Assembly (NCBI GenBank): GCA_026120185.1
Contig: JANUWF010002153.1
Span: 62,001-126,000 of the forward strand
DNA length: 64,000 nucleotides
Reading direction: 5' to 3'
DNA from: Voacanga thouarsii
Lineage: Eukaryota; Streptophyta; Magnoliopsida; Gentianales; Apocynaceae
Within the stretch, counting starts at the first letter, position 1; each line of letters opens with the position of its first letter. Position numbers and translations under genes: made by a program. This document shows, in pieces, positions 1 to 11,739 of the stretch. Below the pieces are notes generated by a model. The model saw only the letters and a program-made list of their open reading frames with translations, did no database searches and had not been told where the DNA came from.

Positions 1-708
1 TACAACATGAAGAAAATGTACACAGCTAGGTTGGAGTTTTGAAGGTTCAACCATGGGGATTAATTCTATTGGGAACCTTCCAAAACTCCTCCCTATTTTC
101 GGCCAACAAGATAACTCATACGGACGTTTTCGAAACCTTCAAAGCCACAGCACTTTGCTGGAATTTTTCTGGAATAAAATTGGCTTGAATAAATCAAACA
201 ACCTAATTGTCTAAGAATTAAGGAAAGCTAGAGCTTAAAAATGGTATGAATTCCTTAGAAGTTTTTGTAGGGCACAAGAGTAGGATTAGGACATTCCTAT
301 CATGTCTCCCCTAGGACAATACTCCTACTCTTCCCTAAATCATGCAAGGGCCGAAATATATCCTTCCTACACAAAAATAAAACTTAATCATGCTAAAGCT
401 CCAATGATGGAATTTGAACCCAAGACCTCAAGAATTAATTCTAAAGCTCTAACCACAACAACTCTTGTTCTTATTTTCTCTCCCAAATATTTTTCCTATT
501 TAACCTTCAAGCTATCTCCCTATTCTCACCTCAAGCAAAAATTACCATTTTGCCCTTCTTACTCAACAACCACAATTAAGCCATCTAGACTACAAATCAC
601 ATATCTAAGGCACATAAAATCATATAAAAATATATTTATGCATGCAAGAAAATATGATATGCATCCCAACCCCCTTACTCTAAGGTTGGCTTTAGCTAGA
701 GTTTCACA
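1..708 (-). mobile_element. LTR fragment, family X (Ty3-like long LTR), reverse orientation
   Basis: Read on the minus strand, this begins at 708 with TGTGAAACTCTAGC and aligns with the start of the solo LTR at 38615 (TGTAAAACTCCACC). Shared blocks include a purine-rich stretch near a GAGATAG motif, a tRNA-like segment (minus GTGGTTAGAGC, then GGGTTCAAATTCC, around 395-465) and a TAGGAGTATTGTCC block near 315. The window edge cuts it, so its full length is unknown. An open frame of 144 codons at 302-736 lies within it, but it has no recognisable domain and its last codons run past the LTR edge, so I treat it as chance. No terminal duplication can be checked. Confidence 0.6.
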
Positions 709-719
709 AGTACATTTGG

Positions 720-805
720 TCATATGTGTAATTTAGAGTTAACGTTTTAATTTAAACTTGATTGGGAATGTTCTTATATTTTTATATGATTTTTTATACA
801 CATCA
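720..805 (+). mobile_element. Athila-like LTR 3' tail fragment
   Basis: About 86 bp (TCATATGTGTAATTTAGAGT ... ACACATCA) nearly match the last part of the two LTRs of element N (ends at 31893 and 36305), including the terminal CATCA. No PBS follows and no further LTR sequence precedes it, so this is a severed LTR end trapped between the family X LTR and the remains of the SIRE element. Confidence 0.75.
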
Positions 806-1270
806 CATATTCAGTAAATTAATCAGTTATTCATACCGAATATATTAGTTTAACAATTCATGCAGTTATCAGTCATAATAGTTCATATCTATTCATAATA
901 GTTCATGTTATTCAGTGTATGCAATTCAAATCCTAGATAATTCCATATATCATCAGTCTAGATACTTCCATCTTTTTCATACAGTCCATCTTTTTCTTCC
1001 CCAAAATAGTTCATCATATTAGATTTCATACAGTTCATCTTTTTTTTCTCCCACCAATCAAAAACAAGAATATCAGAAAGAGAGTAGAACTAACCAGATA
1101 GGAAATATGCATAATATAAGAAAGAGAATGAAAATAAACAGGTATCCAGCAATAATTATCCCAAAGCATAATATAAAAATAGAAAAAGTAAATTGTTCAA
1201 ATTTGCAGAAAGTAAATTGTTTTGAGAGATCATTAGAGGAGTATCATGCCCAGCAGATGAGCTTAGGAGA
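806..1270. other. AT-rich spacer with short TTCAT/CAGT repeats
   Basis: No gene seen. Irregular repeats of TTCATA, AGTTCAT and CATACAGT-CATCTTTTTC (near 979 and 1028) give a low-complexity texture. It probably represents the non-coding 3' part of the SIRE-type element after its env-like ORF, but no LTR or polypurine tract was found. Confidence 0.4.
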
Positions 1271-1289
1271 TATTAATCATGTCAGTTTT

Positions 1290-2790
1290 CAAATCGGCTC
1301 CCTTCTTGGAGTGTTGACCACAATTCTGTTTGATTTTCTTTTAACCACAACATACTTCTATCGCTTTCCAGAAGATTTTAGTTTAGGAGAAGTAGGAGGA
1401 GCCACTATTTCCTTCATGCGAGATGGTTGCTGAAATGGTTTAGGAGTATAATCCTTTTCTAGAGCAGGCAGATCAGATTCTTCCTCTAAGATAGGTTCAT
1501 CCATTTCTTAAGCAGATACCGTTGGGGAAGATACTAGAGCAGTAGGTTTAGCAGATATTTCAACTGCAGATATTCTATTTCGAAGACTTTGAATTTCAGA
1601 GCTGAGAAGGTCCTATTTCACAGCTAAAGAATTAATTGCACCCAGTATACCCTCGGATAAGCCTGCATCCTGATCTTTTCCTTTGGCATAAGATTCTGCC
1701 TGAAGAACATCATCAATTTTCCTTTTTGTTCTTGTACTAGGAACAGACTTTCTTTCACCTTTAATCTTCATCAAATTTTCCCTTTCCTTTCCCACAGTAT
1801 CTCTCAGCAATTTCCATTCATTATTTTCCCTCACATAACCCATCATATCAAAAGAATCAAAGCTGTAAACATTTGTCTTAGATGAATCACTCGAAGCAGA
1901 ATTTAAATCAATTTGAAAATAAGTAAACACTTTGGTCAACAAATTTCCATAAGGTAAAGCTTTACTTGAAGTATTCCTTGATTGCAACATCAATTTTGTT
2001 GCCAGAAACCCGCAGTTCATCTGCCCACCCTCTGCTAGAGCCAACATAATTATCATTTGCAGAATGCTTATTGAAGTCTTATGCACTATCATGGTAGACA
2101 CCATGTGATGAAGAATTCGTCCAACTCCATTAAGCCACTTCGTGCTTCTGTTTCTAGAATTTCCAAAGTTCTTCCCACTAGTAAAGATTTTCTCAAAATT
2201 TTTTAGAACAAAAATATCATTTCCTTCAGGAAACTTATTCAGCTCAAAGTATTGAATTCCAGCATCTCTCACATGACATATCCTATTCAAAAGTCTATGA
2301 TCAAACTCAATGTCTTTGTCTTTCACCCTCAACACATACCACCGAATCATGAATCCACCCTCAGTTTCCATAAGTCTACCTTTTCTTAAATTAGCATAAA
2401 ATTCCCAGACAAGGGGAGTGAACAATTTCTCATCAACAGTTAATATACTACCCCATCCAATGTGATCAAACATATCCAGAATATTTGACAGATTCAGAAA
2501 AGCAGAATGATTAACACGGTAACCAGAGATAATTGTCCTGTCCCTCCATACCCAATCATTATACTCAGATTCGCATTTAGAGTCAATAAAGCGAGGTACA
2601 AGATTTTTAGAACTCATTTGTTCTAGAGACGACTCTGAGGAATCATAGTGAGAAGCGGAAAAGTCTGGTTGAGGAGAAATTTCTTTCTCTTTTACTTTGC
2701 TTGAACCCGAAACCTTCTTCTTCATCTTCAAAGATGATTTTTTGCCCCTTCTTTGGTTTTAGAACCAAAGATTTTGTCTTTGCCATCAGA
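1290..2790 (-). pseudogene. Envelope-like / putative plant transposon protein ORF of SIRE-type element
   Basis: The longest open stretch is 372 codons (2731-1613, counted from a TTG). It carries features of the 'putative plant transposon protein' family found after pol in SIRE elements: an N-terminal Lys/Ser-rich tail, a central block with FYANLRKGRLMETEG and FDHRLLNRICHV, and a later block with ALPYGNLLTKVFTYF. A more natural ATG (MAKTKS...) lies near 2786 in another frame, implying a one-base shift around 2735. After the TAG at 1613 the same frame continues to about 1290 with a Glu/Pro-rich tail beginning DLLSSEIQSLRNRI, broken by further stops. No signal peptide or clear membrane segment is visible. 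The envelope function is a family-level proposal, not something this sequence shows. Confidence 0.7.
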
Positions 2791-3169
2791 AAAATTAGCG
2801 CTTTTCTTGGGCTATTGGTTTTTGAAGAGGAAGAACACAGATTATTTTTGGAAGAGACGGTTACAAGGGTTTTGAGAGAAAAATCAAGATGCTTTGAATG
2901 TTTATTGAGTAACGTGAAATAAATTGCTTTGGAAATATAAGTTTTTCACAGAAGTTTAGAAGGACCTGCAAACTAACTTTTTGAAATTCAAAATTCGAAA
3001 TAAGGAAAATATTAATGGTGCGTTTTGGAACTTGACCTAATTCGAAAATATCATCCAAAAGAATGTTTTCCTGAAATGCATTTTGGATGAAAGATTTAGA
3101 TTCAAATACTGCGTCCAAATCAGATGACGGTGCGTTTTAGATGCAAAATACTATTTCCGAAACCTTTTT

Positions 3170-6100
3170 CTTCACAAATCCTGCAAAAAGAAGACTTATG
3201 CCACATGCTTAGTTATCAAATTCTTGTAACTCCTAAACCTTTTCTTAGATTGTTGAATCTTTCCTCAGCTAGAGGTTTAGTGAAGATATCTGCAAGTTAT
3301 TCATCCGTTGAAATATATTCAACACACACATCGCCTTTGAGAACTTGATCTCGAATGAAGTGATGTTTAACTTCTATGTGCTTTGTTTGAGAATGCTGAA
3401 CAGGAATTTTTGTCAGATTAATAGCACTTGTATTATCACACAGTATAGGTACGCAATTAAAATTAAGATTAAAATCTAGCAACGTATTCTTCATCCATAA
3501 AATTTGAGCACAACAACTCCCGACTGCAATGTTTTCAACCTCAGTGGTGGATAAGGATACACATGCCCACTTTTTACTATGCTATGACATAAGAGAGTCT
3601 CCAAGAAATTGACAATGGCCACTAATACTTTTTCTTTCAACTTTACAGCCTGCATAATCTGTATCAGAGTAGCCTATAAGATCAAATGCATTAGTATAAG
3701 GATACCATAATCCATAATCATATGTGCCAATTAAATATCGAAGTATGCGTTTTACTACACATAGATGTTATTTCTTTGGACAAGATTGAAAACGAGTACA
3801 AAGACACACTGAAAACATAATATCTGGTCAGCTAGCAGTAAGATAGAGTAGACTACCAATCATACCTCTATGTTCATCTACTTTCTTACTTTTTTCATCT
3901 TGATCAAGTTTTATAGATGTAGTCATAGGTGTGCTGATTTCTTTTGCTTCATTCATTCCAAACCTTTTGAGTAACTCTTTGGCATACTTTAGCTTGAATT
4001 ATGAAGATCACATCCTTAGTTTGCTTAATTTGCAATCTGAGGATAAAGTTTAGTTCTCCTATCATGCTCATTTCAAATTCTTGCTGCATAGTCTTAGCAA
4101 ATTTCTTACACAAAGAGTCATTAGTAGCACAAAAAATGATATCATCAACATAGATTTGAACAATCAGTAAATCACCAGAATTATCAGATTTGACGAAAAA
4201 TGTATTATCAATTAGCCTCTAGAAAATCCTTTTGAGATCAAGAATCTACTAAGCCTTTCATACCAAGCTCTTGGAGCTTATTTTAATCCATAAAGAGCTT
4301 TAGAAAGTTTGAAAACGTGATTTGGAAAGTGCTCATGAATAAAACCAGGAGGTTGTTCAACATATACTTCCTCCTCAATAACGCCATTTAGAAAGGCACT
4401 TTTGACATCCATTTGATAGAGCATGAAATTTTTAAAGAATGCAAAAGTAAGAAACATTCGTATGGATTCTAGTCTAGCAACAGGAGTGAATGTCTCATTA
4501 TAATCAATACCTTCTTCTTGATTAAATGATTGGGTAACTAATCTAGCTTTATTTCTAATCACAGCCCCATTTTCATCAAGTTTATTGCTAATACCAGGAC
4601 GATCAAGAGGTCTAGGAATAAGTTTCCAAACTTGATTTCTTTCGAATTGATTTAACTCTTCTTACATAGTAATAATCCAAAATTCATCATCCAATGCGAC
4701 ATCAATGCAGCTAGGTTTAATATTTGAAAGAAGAGTAAAGTTGTCAATAAAATACCGTCTAGTTTTAACTCCATAGTTTGGATCTCCAGTAATTTGTTCT
4801 TTGGGATGACTTGTTTTGTATTTCTAGTCTTTTAGCAATTGTTGATTCATAGAATCATCAGTTTGTTCTTTTCCTTGTTCAATCTGCAGCTCTTCAATCT
4901 CTTCTTCTTTCACATGAATGTCTAACGATGGAGCTTTGACTTGATCTAACTTGACTTCTTTTGAACTCCTTACATCATCGTCATCTCTTTTTGAAGTATG
5001 AATGTTAGATTCATCAAACATAACATGCACGAATTCTTCCACATAAAGAGTTCTTTTATTGTATTCTCTATATGCCTTTTTGTTGGAAGAGTAACCAAGA
5101 AATATGGCCTCATCGGACTTGCTATCAAATTTTCCAAGATTATCTCAGGTATTTAGGATAAAAGATTTACATCCAAATACTTTAAAATAAGAGATAGATG
5201 GAGTTTTGTCAAACATAAGTTCAAACGGAGTTTTTCTCAAAAATGGTCTTAGCATAACTTAGTTTATTATATAGCAAGCGATGTTAATAGCTTCCGCCCA
5301 AAAATATTTTGGAATGACATTTTTACAAAGCATTGATCTAGCCATTTCTTGTAAAATGCGATTTTTCCTTTCAACAACACCATTTTGTTAAGGGGTTTTT
5401 GTTGCTGAGAAATTGTGAAAGACTCTATTTTCATCACAGAAGTGAGTAAATTCACTGTTGCAAAATTCTTTGTCATTATCACTTCTAATAGAAATTATTT
5501 ACATCTAATCGAGTTTTGGATGCGTTTAATCAGTTTTGAAAATTTAGAAAATGCTTCATCCTTTTGTCCAAGAAATAAAGTCCAAGTAAATCTAGAAAAA
5601 TCATCAACAAGTACATATACATATTTCTTACCTCCAAGACTAGCAATCCTCATAGGTCCAAACAAATCCATGTGAATTAATTCGAGTGATTTTGAGGTAG
5701 AAATCATTTTCTTCGATTTAAAAGAGGTTTTGATTTTTTTTTTCCCAAACTGACATGCATCACAAATTTTGTGTTTATCATATTTCATTTTTGGTAGTCC
5801 CCTAACAAGTTCTTTCGAAGATAATTTATTTAGCAAATCAAAATATACATGACCTAATCTTCTATGCCAAAGGTAACCATCATTGTCTTGTACGAATAAG
5901 CATCTAATTCCATTAGCTAGAAGGTCATTAAGATAAAACACATACACATTTTCTATATGTTTGGCAGTAAAGATTATTTTGAGATTTGCACTGTCAAGTA
6001 TAGAACAAGAATCCTTTTTTAAAAATGACTTTGCAACCATTGTCACAAAGTTGGCTAATGCTAAGCAAATTATATTTCAAATCATCAATAAGTAAAACTT

Positions 6101-6290
6101 ACTTTATAATTGTCAAGGAACCTTTACCAATAATACCAATGCCAAGAATCTTTCCTTTCTTCTTGTCTCCAAATGTAACAAATCATTTATTTGTGGTCTG
6201 AATATCTTCTAACAAAGCTGCATTTCCAATCATGTGTCTTGAACAACTATTGTCCAAGAACCACTTGGTGAAGCTCAAAGATTGTGCCTA
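3170..6290 (-). pseudogene. SIRE-type copia pol (protease-integrase-RT-RNase H), decayed
   Basis: Domains on the minus strand, 5' to 3'. Protease near 6285-6200 (WFLDNSCSRHMIG, with D-N-S where D-[ST]-G is usual). GAG-pre-integrase and integrase from 6046 (LWHRRLGHVYFDLLNKL, DACQFGKKK, LIHMDLFGPMR, VLVDDFSRFTW), with the QNGVVERKNR block recoverable near 5370 in a shifted frame. Acidic linker at 5042-4824 (EEFVHVMFDES). RT from 4640 (LYQMDVKSAFLNG, then YVDD near 4150). RNase H (YSDTDYAGCK near 3670, ILCDNTSAINL near 3450, KHIEVKHHFIRDQVL, LADIFTKPL). Catalytic residues of RT remain but stops and shifts separate the blocks. Confidence 0.88.
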
Positions 6291-6389
6291 TACATGAGAA
6301 GGAGGAATGATTCTTGGTCCCCACACTTTCTTAGGTCCAAGAAAGTTAGTAACATTTTCTTTGATTTTCTAGAATGTAACTCCACCGGA

Positions 6390-8143
6390 TTCTACTTTTC
6401 TTTTAATAAGACATCTCGAAACTATATGTCCCGATTTTTCACAATATGTGCAAGCTTTGTGTATACTATAAGATAAGGCAGGTTTAACATATTAAGACTT
6501 GTTCTTTTTGTTCTTATTTGCATGTTCATATCCTAAGCCACTTAGATTTCCAACATAAACAAGTCTGGGTTTGTGAATTTTGTCGTTATCCTCATGTCAA
6601 TATCTTAAGCCACTCTAGTTACCAATTTGATGTTGAGTTCCGAGTAACTTTTCCAGATTATTTTTACCATTTGTGAATTTTTCAATGCAATTTGTAAGAT
6701 CATTGACTCTAATTTTCATATCACCAAAAGTGTTAACCATACCTTCAAGAGTTTGAATTTTAACACATAAGTTTTTATTTTCCAAAGATGCATGTTGCAA
6801 GGCAGTCATGGTCATATCTTTCTCAATGATAGCACACATATATGACTTAAGAGACATTTTACTATCATTTAACAATACTTCATTGTCTTCCATCAAACAT
6901 TTAATCTTCAACTTCATTTTTTTATTTTTTCTAGACAGTTTTTTTTTAATTCATGAAACATATCACTTAACAATTCATTTAGATTAACATGCTTTTCAAT
7001 CATGGATATAAGCGAATTAGGCATGTAATTAGATGTAGAAGAGTTTACCTCATTTTCCAATGCCATGAAGCATATGTTGGCATTTTCTTCTTTAGAATCT
7101 CCATCTTCAAACTCAGTTTCATTTAAGTCCCAAGTTCACATCAATCCTTTACCTTTCTTTGCCTTCAGATCTTTCTTCTTTTTAAGCATTCTTCCTCACT
7201 TACCTTTTGCAACAGGACAGTCAACAATGAAGTGATCAGTGCTTTTACATTCATAACATTGAGGTTTGAATCCAGAAGTTTGTCCTTTCTTTCTCATAAA
7301 CTTCCTTCCTCTTTTTTAGTTTCTTTTGTTGAACATTCTTTTGAATTTTTTTTCTATCATTGCCAAATCATCATTGTCCATTTCCATGCCCTCACTACTT
7401 TCTGACAGGCTTATTTCTTCATCTTCATTTTCAACCTTCAATGCTATCCCTTTTTTGCCTCTATCATGATCATCAGATTCATGAAATCTTTTAAACTTCA
7501 TCTCATGAGTTAGAAGAGATCTGATCAACTCTTCAGTAGGTAAGGATTTTAAATCCTTGAATTCTTCTACAGCAAGAGTTTTAGGCTGCCAACTTTTTGG
7601 TAAAGCATCTAAAATTTTTCAATTTTGTTCCCCAAAGGAATAAACCTTCCCATAAGCTTTAAGACCATTTAAGATATTAGTAAATCTCGTGAACATATCA
7701 TTGATGCTTTCATTTGGCTTCATAGTAAACAATTCATAGTCATGAATTAGAAGCCCCAGTTTTGATTTTTTGACTTGGTTTGTCCTCTCATGGGTGACTT
7801 CAAGTAATCTCCACATTTCATGGGCTGAATCACAACCACTAACACGGTTGTATTCAGTCGCATCTAGTGCACAACATAAAACGTTCATAGCTTGAAAATT
7901 TAAAGTCATCTTCGCATTGTCTTCCATACTAAACTCATCATTCTGTTTAGGTATTTTTATGCCACCAATCATCTTTGATGGAATAAAAGGACCATTTTCT
8001 ATCAAACTCCATAACTCGAAGTTAATAGAACACACATAAATTTTCATTCTATTTTTTCAGAAAGTATAGTTGCTTCCATTGAATAAAGGAGGACCATTCA
8101 TTAAAGACCCTTCAACATATGGAAAAGAGGATGAGCTTGCCAT
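6390..8143 (-). pseudogene. SIRE-type copia gag with two CCHC zinc knuckles, decayed
   Basis: The likely start is the ATG at 8143 (MASSSSFPYVEG...), because the frame reaches NGSNYTF and then has a TGA at about 8060, where a Trp codon is usual, before continuing into the 142-codon segment 8047-7619. That segment is UBN2/retrotransposon gag (LWSLIENG, ALDATEYNRVSGCDSAHEMW). Next come an acidic stretch (7528-7316), a CCHC knuckle at about 7258-7217 (CYECKSTDHFIVDC), a coiled-coil-like stretch at 6917-6615, and a second CCHC knuckle at about 6452-6411 (CTYCEKSGHIVSRC). Gag forms the particle and binds RNA. Several stops and frame changes make this copy non-functional. Confidence 0.82.
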
Positions 8144-8189
8144 TAAGATCTTTTCTACAAGGTTGTTATACCAAGAGTATGTAGACCAA

Positions 8190-8201
8190 GCTCTGATACC
8201 A
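8190..8201 (-). other. PBS for tRNA-iMet (SIRE-type element)
   Basis: The minus strand reads TGGTATCAGAGC, the standard plant copia primer binding site complementary to the initiator tRNA-Met 3' end. Two bases separate it from the LTR edge at 8204. Confidence 0.9.
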
Positions 8202-8203
8202 AA

Positions 8204-9447
8204 TGAAAAACCTTAGAAGGGGCGTGAATAAGGTTTTTGGCAAGCAAAATTTTTTCGACTTGTCTGAAATACACAATAATGATGATCACCAAGTTGCTTG
8301 GACAAACTTTATGGTAACAAAGAAAGTTATCCAAAAACTCTTAGATATATATCCAGATTCAGACAAAGAGAGAAACTCAAAGTAGTAAATGAATAACGAA
8401 AAGAAATGAAACAAGGAATATATGGTGGTTCAATCTACCAAGATTTACATCCACTACCTTAAGCTCACACTTAAGGATTTTCAACCAGATTTCATTTACT
8501 CCACTTAATGAAATCAAACAATACCACATACAAGAGAGGATCACCACACTAGGTTTTTCAAAACCTCTCAATCAAGCAATCACATCAAGGATCACCCCAA
8601 CTAGGTTTTACACAATAACCTTAATACATTCACCAAGCAAGGCTCGCCCCAAATGGGTTTTACACCACAACCTTGCACTACAATGGAGATTGAATATTAA
8701 TAGAACAGTAAAGATCTCACTTATTTGAGCAGATGTTCACTCGGATACAAAGCACAAATACTTTTACCTTTGACACAAAATGAATTCACTTTGAAGCTTT
8801 TGATAAAAGGAGATTTTTGAAAATGTTGAGCAATAGTATTTCTAAGAGGAATGTTTCAAAAATCTTAGCTCTAATCTTTCTTTAGAGACTATTTATAGAG
8901 CTAAAAAGTGAAGTGCCAGTGGTCATAAAGAAATGGCTATATTTTTTCTATTTAAACTTATCCGTATTTTGGACTCGGGTTTTGGACGACGATGCATCTA
9001 AAAGGTAAGTCCAAAATGGCACTTTTTCAGACAGAAAGATTTCAACATAGTTTACAGGATTTTGGATGAATCTTTTGGATTCAAACTATTCAATCCAAGA
9101 TTCTGAGATTTTCAAAAACTTTGAAATCTTCTCCTTTGGTGCATCAAGGTAAAGTAAAATGAATCAAGAGATAAAGAGACATAGGAATTAATAGAAATAC
9201 CTTAATAATATTTCCTAGTCTAATATCCTTCTAATAAGGACTTCTTGATATGCAACATCATATACTTCGATCTTCTCTTTTGATCTTCCATACTTGAATT
9301 CAATTACGAAAGTATTGCCAAATAATCAAATCTGAATACCTTAGAAGAATAGAGGTCAAACATGTCCTATCACAATAGATTAACAAGTTTGTCTATATCA
9401 ATGTTTGTCATAAGTCAAAACATAGAAGAGAGCCCTTAGGGCTAACA
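8204..9447 (-). mobile_element. 5' LTR of the SIRE-type element
   Basis: 1244 bp from TGTTAGCCCTAAGGGC (minus, at 9447) to ...TTTTTCA at 8204. The inner edge is fixed by the adjacent PBS, the outer edge by the TGTTAG start. A TATAAATAG box lies on the minus strand at 8897-8889 and is the likely promoter. The flank at 9448 is GAATC, the expected target duplication, but its partner is outside the window or deleted. Confidence 0.82.
8889..8897 (-). promoter_or_regulatory. TATA box in SIRE LTR
   Basis: TATAAATAG on the minus strand inside the LTR, about 690 bp before its 3' edge and in the strand sense of the element. Confidence 0.5.
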
Positions 9448-9639
9448 GAATCAATACTTGCATTACAATTTAAACAAGATATTTTGTATGAAGGTAAAAC
9501 TTTTGGTTTTAGATTCTCACCAACTCCCTTGTTTTCTTTTTCAACCTAAGCTCTCAACCTCATTTTACACCAACACATTTTCTTTTCTCCCTCTTGTTGT
9601 TTTCACCTCTCCAAACCCAAGTTAGCTCTCTTATTTTAT

Positions 9640-10210
9640 CTTCATGCTCTCTCGTTTGTTCTCTATCCCTCCTTGTTTTTGCTTGGATTTAGATCTCCAA
9701 ACTCTCTTTTTCGTCTTTTGATATTCTCTCATTTTCTCTTCTCTCTTGCTCTTGTTTTTCCCTCTCTTGCTTTTCCTTCTCTTTTTGTTCTCTTTTCTTT
9801 TCATCTTCCTCCCTCAAAATATTTTGATCTTTTACTACATACTTGGGGGCATAGGACGAAATGTGAATTTTCTTCCATCCTTGCACAAAGAGTAAGTGTT
9901 TTTCTTTCCATTGTGAAATATCTCTCTATCATATAGCCAAGGCCTTCCTAACAATATCTGCCCCACATGCATAGGAAACACATCACCTCATCTTTATATC
10001 CCCTCATGGCAATTGTAATCTTAACTTATTTGTTCATTTATACTTCATCACAATTGTTCAACCATTGAAGCTTATAAGATTTAGGATGTTTCAAGGTCTC
10101 CATTCCCAATTCCTTCACCAATGTAGCACTAATCACATTTTTACAACACCCTCCATTAATAATCAAGCTACATGGTTTTTCTTTGATTTGACACCTTAAA
10201 TAGAAAATAT
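9640..10210 (-). pseudogene. Ty3/gypsy protease and protease-RT linker
   Basis: Minus-strand reading from about 10190 gives CSLIINGGCCKNVISATLVK, the plant Ty3 protease active-site region, with N-G-G where D-G-G is usual. YKLQWLN and a GRPWLYDR-like block (near 10070 and 9945) follow, then HISSYAPKYV and a Glu/Lys-rich linker (9886-9689). Stops and frame changes occur around 10040 and 9960. The active-site Asp-to-Asn change alone would inactivate proteolysis. The frame ends where the SIRE LTR begins. Confidence 0.78.
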
Positions 10211-10577
10211 TTTCTCTTTGTAGATCCTATTTTCCTTCAATCACACAAGTTTCAACAATTTCCCTTATAACACCAATCAATGCACATGGTTTCTTATGTG
10301 TATCCCCATTTCTTCTATCCAGTTTATCTCTCCCACTAGATTTGGTGTCATTTTGTGAAGTTCAACTAGATGTTTCATTCTTTTTAACTTCATATGTTCT
10401 CATTTGCTCTCGCGTAACTTCTAGCCAACTCTTTTTTCCCACCACTTGTGGATGTGAGCTTTCTCCCACTTCATAGGTACTTGAAGCACTTTTGGGACCT
10501 TCATCCATAGCACGCATTTGCTCATTCTCCACCTCAATCCTTTAATTCTTTGGCTCTTCAACAAATTCCATACTCTT

Positions 10578-11668
10578 TTATTCAACTTCTTCTTGTTCAT
10601 TCTCCTCTATCACGTCTAATTGGTGTGACTCTTCATCTGGAAAGAATAAGATATTGTAGAGCTCTTTAGTCACCCTATTTTTTTGTCTCAATTGATCCAC
10701 TTCATCTCTTTCTTCTTCATTATCACTAAACTCCTCATCAATCTCATCAATATTTTCCTCAACTTCTCCATGCACTACTTCATCATCTTGGTTGAGCATT
10801 CCTTGGCACTTGACCTCATTTTCTAGCTTCTCCTCCTTCTCAAAGTCATGTAATTCATTTTGCTCAACCCTCTCAATTTTTTCTTTATTTCATGCCATTC
10901 TTGACTCCTCAACATCTACAACATTTTTCTTGGCCATTTTGGTCTCAAGTCTAGCGGTTTGCTTCTCAAATTTATGAATCTCATTTTGCTCCTTAGAGGA
11001 CTTCTAATGTCAATCAAAGGATTTGTTCCCATAGCCATTACAATTCTCTCAAGGAATTGCACTACCTTTTTGCAAATCAAAACTTCTTCCTTGATTATTG
11101 AATCTTGGGCAATCACATATACTATAACCATATTCCCAACAAATAGAACAAACAAAATCCTATTTTCTTTTCATCCCTCTTTTTGAAACCACTCCCTCAT
11201 CAATTCTTTCATCTCTTCCCAAGAATCCACCGTTTGATACCCACTTAGCCTTCTTTGTGTGTTCACTTACTTCCACCATTTTAAAACATTTTTAGAAAAA
11301 TACTTTAGTGCCCATTTCACCTTGTTTCTTCCACTAGGCTCAAATCATTTGAACAATTCTTCCATTCTTCTTTTGCAGTCATTGTACCCCCATTAAATCT
11401 CTCTTTCCAAGGAACGGAGGTACCAACTTATCATTGTACTTCAACTCCCTTTCTTTTGGCATAATACTCATTGAATATTTTTGTGTTCCTCTAACACAAA
11501 CTCCATCAATCCAACAATTTATACTTGCATATTCAACCCGCTCATATTTCCAATTTTCTTCTCTATCAAACCTACAATATCCTTTTTCACTTGTGCTTGG
11601 CCTTCATCATAGCTATCCCTAGAAGTCTCATCATAGTCATACCTTTCACTCTTACTCCAACTAGCCAT
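10578..11668 (-). pseudogene. Ty3/gypsy gag with degenerate zinc knuckle
   Basis: The likely start is the ATG at 11668 (MASWSKSERYDYDE). A shifted frame gives the retrotransposon gag core near 11430-11200 (LVPPFLGKRD, LKWW, DSWEEMKELMREWF). The knuckle at about 11150-11105 reads CSICWEYGYSICDC, a CX2CX4HX4C motif with Tyr in place of His. A second open stretch (10799-10578) is acidic (NIDEIDEEFSDNEEE), as in linkers between gag and protease. At least two frameshifts are needed, so it is not functional. Confidence 0.72.
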
Positions 11669-11739
11669 TGTGGATTTTTCTTTTAAGAGAAGTTCCCACC
11701 AAACATAAGTAGAAAACACAAGAAAAACTCCTTACTTCA

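Larger units (their letters stand above)
1270..9447 (-). mobile_element. SIRE/Maximus-type Ty1-copia retrotransposon, 3'-truncated
   Basis: On the minus strand the order is LTR (9447-8204), PBS, gag with two CCHC knuckles, protease, integrase, RT, RNase H, then an extra ORF after pol. Integrase before RT marks Ty1/copia. A long gag C-terminal extension and an envelope-like ORF downstream of RNase H are known traits of the SIRE/Maximus lineage. The 3' LTR is missing. Every ORF is broken, so the copy is inactive. It interrupts a Ty3/gypsy element whose gag-protease lies at 9448-11720. Confidence 0.8.

Noticed and set aside
302..736. 144-codon plus-strand ORF
   Set aside because: Overlaps an LTR fragment homologous to 38615 onward and extends past the LTR edge; no domain or conserved frame.
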